From Paenibacillus sp. MAHUQ-63 (lineage in GTDB: Bacteria > Bacillota > Bacilli > Paenibacillales > NBRC-103111), in contig NZ_JARADB010000001.1 in assembly GCF_028765165.1 (NCBI RefSeq), positions 1,798,001-1,862,000 of the forward strand: a stretch of DNA of 64,000 nucleotides, in the 5' to 3' direction. Shown here piece after piece: positions 57,344 to 64,000 of this stretch. The notes below the pieces were generated by a model. The model did no database searches. It saw only the letters and a program-made list of their open reading frames with translations, and had not been told where the DNA came from. A program made the translations under genes and the position numbers. The stretch's first letter is position 1. Every line of letters begins with the position of its first letter.

Positions 57344-60300
57344 CTAGTATTTCTTTATCCGGCCGCCTACCGCCACTCCCAGAATTTGATCGATCTCGTA
57401 CTGAACACGCACAATGCCCTCCTTGCAGGCCTCCAGCCTGATCTCCTCCTCCATCTCTTGCTCCAAAGCGATCACGGCACTGTGCAGCGATTCCGCATAG
57501 AAATTCGCGGCAACCCCCTTGAGCGTATGCACCATACGGCGTGCCGCCGCATCCTCGCGATGGACCATACAGGCGAGCAGGTTTTCTGCGAAATGCCGGT
57601 AATCCAGCTTAAATTTTTCGATCATATATTGATAAATATGTATTTTCCCATCGATATTGCGCAGCACGCGCTCCGTATCGAGCCCTTGCAGGTTCAACAA
57701 CCAGCTTAAATCCTGCCACTTCTCCAGCATATTCGAAAGCTGCTGCTCGTTCACCGGCTTAACCAGCATATCGTTGAGTCCGAGCTTGAGCATTTGCATC
57801 GGCTCTTTCACGAAACCGTTTGCCGTCAGAGCAACAATCGGCACGCTTTTCATCGCTTTCAGCTGCCTTAACTTCTGCGTCGCCTCATAACCATCCATCT
57901 CAGGCATATGAATGTCCATGAGAATCAGCTTCCACGCTTGCTCCTCCGCTCGCGACAACGCCTCATGCCCGTTATTCGCAATGACAGCCGTGTACCCCAA
58001 TTGATCCAGAAGCTGTGTGATCACCAATTGATTGATTTCATTGTCCTCGGCAACCAGGATATACCCTTTGGAGGGCGGGCAATGGCTTATTGTCCTGGTT
58101 TGCTCCGCTGGCATGCCAGCCGTCCCCATGTATGGCGAGTCCGTATCCAGCGCCTGAAGCATCTTCCGCACCGACAGTCTGCTCACTGGCTTCACGAGAA
58201 CCGCATCCGCCTTCAGAACGTCCGGCAAGGCTGCCATGTCCTCACGTCCCTGCAGCGTTGTTAGCGCAATCAACTGGGTCCGGGAGCGGTCGGCCGAATC
58301 CACCAGCCGCTGCCATACGGACGGGTCCTGCATAGCGGACATCTGCATATCCAGGAACAGATAACGGGGCACATGCTGCTGCTCCAACGCAGTGAAGATG
58401 TCCGCTGCCGCCGGCACAGCTGTCACCTCAAGCCGGCAATCGGCAAGCAGTCCGGACAGATGCCGTGCGGTGATCGGATGATCCTCGGCGACCAGCGCCA
58501 GCTTATTGCCGGGCCGGTGTGCGGCAGGAGGGAGCCCCTGCCGCCGAAGCGTTTCCTCTGCGCGTTGATCGTGCCCGAAGATCAAGCTGAAATAGAAACA
58601 GCTGCCCTTCCCCGGTATCGTCTCCACCTGCAGAACGCCGCCCATAGACTGCACCAAGTGCTGGCAGATCACTAAGCCAAGTCCCGTGCCGCCATATTTA
58701 CGGCTTGTCGATGTATCCGCTTGCGAGAATGGCTGGAACAGCAAAGCCAGCTGCTCCTTGGAGATGCCGATTCCCGTGTCCTCCACAGCGAAGGAGATGA
58801 CGACGCCTTCCTCCACGTACTCCTCCAGCTGAACCTGCAGCCGGATATGGCCGTAATTCGTAAATTTGATCGCATTATTCATTAGATTAATCAGAATCTG
58901 TTCCAAGCGGAAGGAATCGCCGTTAACCAAATCGGGCATATCGGCCGACGTGTCCAGCAAAATCTCGATATGCTTATTGCCCAAGGAAACGCTGATCAGA
59001 TCCGCCACCTTCTGCAGCGACTCTTCCAGGGAGAAGTCCGCTTTCTCCAAAATCAATTTGCCGGCTTCGATCTTCGAGAAGTCCAAAATATCGTTAATCG
59101 CAGCGAGCAGGACGCTGGATGAAGCATCCATTTTGCATAAATAATCCTTCTGTACCGCCGTTAACTCCGTTCTCTGCAGCAGCAGCGACAGTCCCATAAT
59201 GCCGTTCAGCGGCGTGCGGATTTCATGGCTCATCCGGGCCAGGAATTGACTTTTCGCCCGGTTGGACTCATCCGCCTCCTCCCGCTTCTTCAGGTCCGTT
59301 ATATCGTGGACCGTACCGGTCACTCCGATAATATCGGTTCGCTTCTCATCGAATAGCGGAGATAGCGTGACATTGTACGCATGCTCGGTGCCGTCCGGCA
59401 GCAGAAGGTTCATATCGAACTGCTGTGTCTTGCCTTGGGCAATCGACTGTGTGAAAGCCCGTTCCCACTTCTGCGGATCGTTCATCTGTATCACTTCGGT
59501 CAATTGCTTGCCTTTGACCAGGTCCGGCTTGAGGCCGTAGGTCTCATACATTTTATAATTAGCCGAGGCAATGCTCCCATCCAGCCAGAACCTGAATATG
59601 AAGTCCTCCGAATTCTCCACCAATGTCCGGTACTGCTCGTCCCTGACCCTTGCTTTCATCTGAACGGCCCGGTGCTCCGACACGTCGACGACCGATCCGA
59701 TCACCTCCGCTACGCTGCCGAATCTGCTAATCGGCTGCAGTGTCACTAGCAGCGTGGTGCCGTCAAAATCATACTCGTAGGTAACCCGTTCGCCCTGCCA
59801 AGCCAGCTCGAAGAACGGATGCAACGGTTCCAGGAAGCTGCTGCCTGGCGCTTGGATATCTTGTATGCTTTTACCGATGAATTGGTTTGGCCTCATGCCG
59901 AGCTGATAGAGTAACTGACCTTCGATTAATATGTAGATAAAATGTTCCCGGTGCTTATGGTACTTGAACGTTAAGCCCGGCTGGAAGCGCAGCATATCGA
60001 TGAGCTCCTGTTCCACCTGCCGAATCTGCTGCTTGTACTCCCGCGCGCGGATCAGATAGCCGAGAAAGCAAGCCACTACCGCTACACACACCATCTGGTA
60101 ACACACGTATCTCCAAATGATTGTCGCGGGGGTTCGGTAAACAAGCCAAATCATCCCGTAATAGAACGTATAGAAGAAGGTGGCACCGTATAACCACTTG
60201 AACCAGTACGTACGCGTTCTGGCAAAAATAAACGCTGTGCCCGTAATCGCCGCCAGTCCGATGAAAATGACCGGAAGTGAGTTGAAACTATCCGTGAAGA

Positions 60301-60592
60301 AGCGCCATAGCCATAACACCACGAAGGCAATGATAATGGACGGATATCCTCCCAGGTAAGCGGCCAGCAGAAACCCAATGCCACGTAAATTCAGCGAGAA
60401 CTGGCCGTCAACCGTCACCCCGGAATTAATCAGGATCAGGACGAGAATGCCGTGCGTGATCCCGACGTAAATCTTATAATACCATGACGGCTTCTCATCG
60501 AGCTTCGTCATGATGAAAAACTGTTCGACGAATAATACAAAAACCGTAATAATGGCGAAATTCGTAACCAGATCGCGCAGCAGAACGATCAC
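57344..60592 (-). CDS. Hybrid sensor histidine kinase with LytS-type membrane sensor, PAS, two REC and HPt domains
   Basis: A 1082-residue phosphorelay kinase. Order: 5TM LytS-type membrane region (about 5-182), two PAS-like domains (about 195-310 and 315-440), HisKA with His456 in SHEIRTPLNGIM, HATPase (about 560-690; NLMNNAIKFT, DTGIGIS, GGTGLGL), REC1 (about 710-830; AEDH, FLDMQM), REC2 (about 850-970; VAEDNEIN, LMDIHMPEMDG) and HPt (about 990-1075; VHTLKGVAANF). All relay residues appear intact. GTG 60592 is the likely start. It lies 24 bases downstream of a REC-EAL gene, which is the probable output protein. Confidence 0.93.
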   Translation of the reverse strand: MIVLLRDLVTNFAIITVFVLFVEQFFIMTKLDEKPSWYYKIYVGITHGILVLILINSGVTVDGQFSLNLRGIGFLLAAYLGGYPSIIIAFVVLWLWRFFTDSFNSLPVIFIGLAAITGTAFIFARTRTYWFKWLYGATFFYTFYYGMIWLVYRTPATIIWRYVCYQMVCVAVVACFLGYLIRAREYKQQIRQVEQELIDMLRFQPGLTFKYHKHREHFIYILIEGQLLYQLGMRPNQFIGKSIQDIQAPGSSFLEPLHPFFELAWQGERVTYEYDFDGTTLLVTLQPISRFGSVAEVIGSVVDVSEHRAVQMKARVRDEQYRTLVENSEDFIFRFWLDGSIASANYKMYETYGLKPDLVKGKQLTEVIQMNDPQKWERAFTQSIAQGKTQQFDMNLLLPDGTEHAYNVTLSPLFDEKRTDIIGVTGTVHDITDLKKREEADESNRAKSQFLARMSHEIRTPLNGIMGLSLLLQRTELTAVQKDYLCKMDASSSVLLAAINDILDFSKIEAGKLILEKADFSLEESLQKVADLISVSLGNKHIEILLDTSADMPDLVNGDSFRLEQILINLMNNAIKFTNYGHIRLQVQLEEYVEEGVVISFAVEDTGIGISKEQLALLFQPFSQADTSTSRKYGGTGLGLVICQHLVQSMGGVLQVETIPGKGSCFYFSLIFGHDQRAEETLRRQGLPPAAHRPGNKLALVAEDHPITARHLSGLLADCRLEVTAVPAAADIFTALEQQHVPRYLFLDMQMSAMQDPSVWQRLVDSADRSRTQLIALTTLQGREDMAALPDVLKADAVLVKPVSRLSVRKMLQALDTDSPYMGTAGMPAEQTRTISHCPPSKGYILVAEDNEINQLVITQLLDQLGYTAVIANNGHEALSRAEEQAWKLILMDIHMPEMDGYEATQKLRQLKAMKSVPIVALTANGFVKEPMQMLKLGLNDMLVKPVNEQQLSNMLEKWQDLSWLLNLQGLDTERVLRNIDGKIHIYQYMIEKFKLDYRHFAENLLACMVHREDAAARRMVHTLKGVAANFYAESLHSAVIALEQEMEEEIRLEACKEGIVRVQYEIDQILGVAVGGRIKKY

Positions 60593-60616
60593 CTGCCTAT
60601 CTTCATCTTGCCTACC

Positions 60617-61903
60617 CTATTTGTTGACTACGCGCGTATCCGTGTGCAGCAGCTCCTCGATATGATCCGCCTGTACCGGCTTGCTGAAATAATAGCCCTG
60701 CACGAACCGGCAGCCGCAATCCCGCAGCACCTGCAGCTCCTCCTCGCTCTCCAGCCCTTCGGCTACGACGAGCAGATTCAAATTCTTGGCCATCGTAATC
60801 ACCGTATTCACGATAGCCGCATTCACCTGTCTGTGCTTCAAACCCTTAATGAAGGATTGATCGATCTTCAGCTTATCGATTGGGAAATCCTTCAAGTACC
60901 CGAGCGAGCTGTACCCGGTGCCGAAGTCATCCATCGCTACGTGTACGCCTAGCCCTTTCAGCTGACTGAGCGCATCTGCGGCCAACGTCACTTCCATGCT
61001 CATGCTCTCGGTAATTTCCAGTTCCAAATACTTCGGCTGCAAGCCCGTTTCCTCCAAAATCTTCTGGATCGTCACGCTTAATCCGCTGTCATTGAACTGG
61101 CGCCGGGATAAATTGACGGCTACGAACAGTTTCGGCAGGCCTGCATCCTGCCATTTCTTGTTCTGCGTGCAGGCCTCCCGGAGCACCCACTCCCCAATCT
61201 CATGAATCAGGCCGCTTTCTTCCGCCACCGGTATGAAATCGCAAGGCGGCACTTGCCCCAGCGATGGATTGCGCCAACGAATCAGACTCTCCAATCCCAC
61301 GATCCGGTTCATATAGACATCCACAACAGGCTGGTACACCAGATAAAATTCCTGATTGGCGATCGCCTTGCGCAGATGGAACTCAATGTCCATCCGCTTC
61401 TGGAACTGCTGCCGCTTCACCTGCAGCGTGTCCGTAAGCGCAGCCTCCGCAATTCCAGCCGTATTGACCGGAGATTCATAGACGCCTTGAATGCCGTTCA
61501 GCACCGCCATTTTGCAGCGCTCCAAGAAGTAGGAGATCATCATTTCGTGCGAGGATGGCCCTACAAGCATATCTTTATGATAATAATCCGCAGCCCCCAT
61601 CCGCATAGCTTGGACGGTCTGCATGGTACTTTCGGGTGTATGCGTGTTAAGCACAACGATTGGAATTGGACTATGATTCATAATAAGCTGAAGCGCCGTA
61701 AGACCGCCAAGATTGGGCATTGCCAGATCGATCACGGCTAAGTCCGGTCTCCCTGCCAACAGATCGTCCAGTGCGGCGTTGCCGTGCTTGGCGAGCCCGG
61801 TAACCCGGAACTGTTCATCCCGTTCGAAGACGGGGAGCAGGTTCTCTCTCAGTTCCACTGAGTCACTTACAATCAGGACTCCATACCTATCCATAAGACC
61901 CAT
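60617..61903 (-). CDS. Response regulator with EAL domain (c-di-GMP phosphodiesterase)
   Basis: A 428-residue protein. The N-terminal receiver (about 5-125) has the phospho-Asp in LAVIDLAMPNLGG and Lys in YYHKDML. The C-terminal EAL domain (about 165-425) has VAVNLSRRQF, LELEITES, MDDFGTGYSSLGYL, KIDQSFI, VAEGLES and VQGYYFSKP. The signature motif itself reads ESL (GLESLIRW). Key metal and base residues look intact, so c-di-GMP hydrolysis is likely. ATG 61903 has AGGAGG 10 bases upstream. It is the first gene of the kinase operon. Confidence 0.93.
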   Translation of the reverse strand: MGLMDRYGVLIVSDSVELRENLLPVFERDEQFRVTGLAKHGNAALDDLLAGRPDLAVIDLAMPNLGGLTALQLIMNHSPIPIVVLNTHTPESTMQTVQAMRMGAADYYHKDMLVGPSSHEMMISYFLERCKMAVLNGIQGVYESPVNTAGIAEAALTDTLQVKRQQFQKRMDIEFHLRKAIANQEFYLVYQPVVDVYMNRIVGLESLIRWRNPSLGQVPPCDFIPVAEESGLIHEIGEWVLREACTQNKKWQDAGLPKLFVAVNLSRRQFNDSGLSVTIQKILEETGLQPKYLELEITESMSMEVTLAADALSQLKGLGVHVAMDDFGTGYSSLGYLKDFPIDKLKIDQSFIKGLKHRQVNAAIVNTVITMAKNLNLLVVAEGLESEEELQVLRDCGCRFVQGYYFSKPVQADHIEELLHTDTRVVNK

Positions 61904-62181
61904 TCCATTAACACCTCCTGCATGCAAATTTCCATAAAAGCCGTATTGTCTCTTATTGTAGCTTCCACTTATTAGGTTACTTACCTAAAAGGTATGATTT
62001 CTCAGCGGTTTTTCGCTAACATTTTACTAACAAATACCCGATAAAATATGTGTGTGAGCGGTTTACTCTTAATTTTCGACACCTTATAATAGAATTAATG
62101 AGTTAATTGTTAGGACTTAAGATCCCTCTGTTCATTCACAATTTAGAATTACAAATAAGCTTAGTCTGGGGGAGTTTATAA

Positions 62182-62880
62182 TTGGACAGAGTGCTGTTAA
62201 TTGAGGACGACGATATAATCGGTGAAATGGTCTGCATGTATCTGACGGAAGAAGGCTTCCTCGTCCAGAGAGCCCACAATGGTCAAGACGGCCTCGCAGC
62301 GCTGCAAGAATTTAACCCGGATCTGATTCTTCTGGATCTCATGCTTCCCGACTTCGAAGGAACGGACTTATGCAACTCTTTGCGCAGCTTGACACCCGTT
62401 CCGATCATTATCATCTCATCCAACTCCAAAGTCAGCGAGAAGATCGAGGCATTTACCGTCGGTGCCGATGACTATTTATGCAAGCCGTTTAGCATGCATG
62501 AGATGAAGGCCAGAATCCAGGCGCTCTTACGCCGGTTCAAGCAAACCCAACCGTCCGAAGACCAGCAGGCTCCTCAGCCTGTGACGGTGCCGCCCATGGA
62601 TTTGAACATCAATTTGGAGAAAAGAACGCTCTACGTACGCGGCGAATCCGTCGATATGACGTTCTCCGAATTCGAACTGATGCGGCTGCTGTACGAGCAT
62701 CCCGAACGCGTTTACCGCCGGGAGGACTTGATCAATGCCTTGCGCGGCTTCGACTCTTACGTCAACGATCGCGCCATTGATGTACATATTACGAACCTGC
62801 GAAGGAAAATTGAAGTCAACCCCAAAGAGCCCAAATATATCAAAACCGTTTGGGGTGTAGGCTATAAATTTGTTCTATAA
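62182..62880 (+). CDS. OmpR/PhoB family response regulator (orphan)
   Basis: A 232-residue regulator: receiver domain (about 1-120) with acidic pocket IEDDD, phospho-Asp in LILLDLMLPDFEG and Lys in DYLCKPFSM, then a winged-helix DNA-binding domain (about 135-230) ending DVHITNLRRKIE and IKTVWGVGYKFVL. The start is TTG 62182 with GGGGGAG 7 bases upstream. No OmpR-type kinase gene is adjacent. It is divergent from the REC-EAL/hybrid kinase operon and may share control with it. Confidence 0.93.
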   Translation: MDRVLLIEDDDIIGEMVCMYLTEEGFLVQRAHNGQDGLAALQEFNPDLILLDLMLPDFEGTDLCNSLRSLTPVPIIIISSNSKVSEKIEAFTVGADDYLCKPFSMHEMKARIQALLRRFKQTQPSEDQQAPQPVTVPPMDLNINLEKRTLYVRGESVDMTFSEFELMRLLYEHPERVYRREDLINALRGFDSYVNDRAIDVHITNLRRKIEVNPKEPKYIKTVWGVGYKFVL

Positions 62881-62886
62881 AATAAC

Positions 62887-62919
62887 GACCCGGTCCTTTC
62901 TTGGAACGGGTCTTTTTTT
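62887..62919 (+). terminator. Intrinsic terminator after the response regulator gene
   Basis: GACCCGGTCC and GGAACGGGTC form an imperfect stem with loop TTTCTT, followed by TTTTTTT. Confidence 0.9.
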
Positions 62920-63165
62920 GCGTTCCGCCCCCTCCTAATCAGCTGCCCGATGTCGGAAATACTTACATTTTGTTGGAATTTCTTTTATCGGAACTTATCC
63001 TAATTTTTAGCAAAAACTGGTTGACACAGGAAACATTTATCATATATGATTGGACTTCTGAGAGCCTTTATTTTACAGGAGAATGCCAATTATACAGCAT
63101 CTAGCAAACTAACATGGATTCACAGACGCGTAAACCATGACAAAGGAACAAACGGGTGAAATCTT

Positions 63166-63996
63166 ATGCATAGTGATAAATTAATTTTGGATCTGGGCAG
63201 TCACAGCGCCAAAGTATTCAGGAAGTCAGATGAGGGAATTGAGCAAATCGATGTTCTTACGTGGGAACTGCTAGAGAGCGAGGTTTGTCTGCCGGCGATT
63301 GAGAACCAGATCAAATCGCTGTTGTCCAGCCAAGGCTCCATGCCGGACGGGGACTTGCAAGGCCACGTCGAGGCGATCGGGACCGATGCGATGCGGAGGT
63401 CGCCGCAGTTGTGCGAGCATATGGAGGAAATATGCAGAAATCTCCGCATCGCTTACCGGACGATCTCCCAGAAGGAAGAAGCCGAGCTGCTGCGCAAAGC
63501 GATAGCCGAATCCGATATCCCCAGCCATCTCGACGTCATCCACGCCGGAAGCGGCAGCATCCAGATTATTACGCATGAGTGCGAGGCTCCCTATCTGATC
63601 CCCTTCGGGATTTCCGATTTGAATCAGCAATTCAACTTGCTCTGCCCCCCGCACCAGAGGCAAATAACCACATGCATCAAATGGCTATCCTCCCGCTTCC
63701 CCGCTACGTTAGGCCCATTTGCATATACCGGCGGCGAGAAGACTTACCTGAAGCATTTCCAGATCGAGCTGGAACAAGACTTATACTGCCTGAGAAGCGA
63801 CTTCACCTTATTCACCAAGCAGCTGGCCATGCTGGATCTCGGCTCGCTTGAAGCGAACTCTCCCTTCGATCCCAACTGGATGCGCGGCGCCATCGCCTCG
63901 AATTGCATTGTGCTTGCCGGCCTGATCAAATCGGGCACCGCCAAATTCATGCCCTCCGACCTGAATATCGCCCATGGCTTTATGAAGCAATTATAA
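63166..63996 (+). CDS. Ppx/GppA-like protein, divergent and short
   Basis: A 276-residue protein recalling the actin-like exopolyphosphatase family. The N-terminal phosphate-loop strand LILDLGSHSAKVFRK, then EAIGTDAMRRSPQ, the acidic RTISQKEEAELLRKA (equivalent to the catalytic EEA helix) and the second loop VIHAGSGSIQII. The second loop has His-Ala-Gly where active enzymes have Asp-Ile-Gly-Gly, and the chain is shorter than usual, so activity is doubtful. Only a weak GGGTG precedes the ATG. It stops four bases before the window ends; neighbours beyond are unknown. Confidence 0.75.
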   Translation: MHSDKLILDLGSHSAKVFRKSDEGIEQIDVLTWELLESEVCLPAIENQIKSLLSSQGSMPDGDLQGHVEAIGTDAMRRSPQLCEHMEEICRNLRIAYRTISQKEEAELLRKAIAESDIPSHLDVIHAGSGSIQIITHECEAPYLIPFGISDLNQQFNLLCPPHQRQITTCIKWLSSRFPATLGPFAYTGGEKTYLKHFQIELEQDLYCLRSDFTLFTKQLAMLDLGSLEANSPFDPNWMRGAIASNCIVLAGLIKSGTAKFMPSDLNIAHGFMKQL

Positions 63997-64000
63997 TTTC

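Overview
The window looks like chromosomal DNA from a spore-forming, low-to-mid-GC Gram-positive of the Paenibacillus type. Supporting signs are a YyaC spore protease homologue, an S-layer-anchored pectate lyase with three SLH domains, Lpl/Yte-type sugar ABC transporters with no local ATPase, AraC regulators with a membrane-bound sensor half, cre-like CcpA sites, strong GGAGG ribosome sites and frequent TTG/GTG starts. No rRNA, tRNA, CRISPR array, prophage or insertion sequence was seen. The assignment is inference from gene content.

Region 1 (1-8.1 kb) is a guanidine-nitrogen module. A leftward operon encodes two DUF1989 proteins (carboxyguanidine deiminase type), a urea/guanidine carboxylase and allophanate hydrolase (cut by the window edge). 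A rightward gene encodes an APC permease. Each transcription unit begins with its own guanidine-I (ykkC) riboswitch followed by an intrinsic terminator, so the two switches stand back to back. The set reads as guanidine import, carboxylation, deimination to allophanate, then release of ammonia and CO2.

Region 2 (9.2-23.5 kb) appears to be one GntR-controlled catabolic regulon of unknown substrate. A palindrome of the form TnGTATACnA (best TGGTATACCA), the form expected for FadR-type GntR proteins, lies in front of the aspartate dehydrogenase/malic enzyme operon and the divergent ferredoxin gene, at the gntR ribosome site, and before a haem-oxygenase-like diiron oxidase operon, a creatininase-family hydrolase/transporter pair and a second transporter. 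The regulon combines two [2Fe-2S] ferredoxins, a diiron oxidase with the complete CADD-type ligand set, RidA, an aldehyde dehydrogenase, GlcG, paired short ChrA proteins, a creatininase-type amidohydrolase and two membrane carriers. I read it as an undescribed pathway for a nitrogenous compound, and it is the best candidate here for a new system. A spore gene, yyaC, sits inside it.

Region 3 (23.5-29.3 kb) holds unrelated single genes: an ABC-type ATPase, an SRPBCC/ArsR pair with operators inside its promoter, an extradiol-type dioxygenase behind inverted repeats, an AraC/GyrI regulator, a PPP-family phosphatase and an Rpn-type nuclease with a 12-bp repeat array.

Region 4 (29.3-46.5 kb) is a pectin locus. 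It has a 1717-residue secreted SLH pectate lyase, and an operon of solute-binding protein, two permeases, an unrecognised 361-residue protein, a GH105 unsaturated-uronyl hydrolase and a GH28 polygalacturonase. A second, orphan solute-binding protein and a membrane-sensor AraC regulator follow. Both binding-protein promoters carry the same pair of GATTAT elements spaced exactly 19 bp apart.

Region 5 (46.6-64 kb) contains a TIM-barrel isomerase/Gfo-Idh pair with a divergent AraC gene, a DUF2935 protein, an ArsR/SRPBCC pair, a secreted phosphodiester glycosidase, an ABC-F protein, a small membrane protein preceded by a decamer tandem repeat, a PhzF protein, a hybrid histidine kinase with a REC-EAL protein, an orphan OmpR-type regulator and a degenerate Ppx/GppA-like protein. 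Related non-coding repeats lie near 42.3 kb and 55.6 kb, with looser relatives near 12.2 and 47.1 kb.
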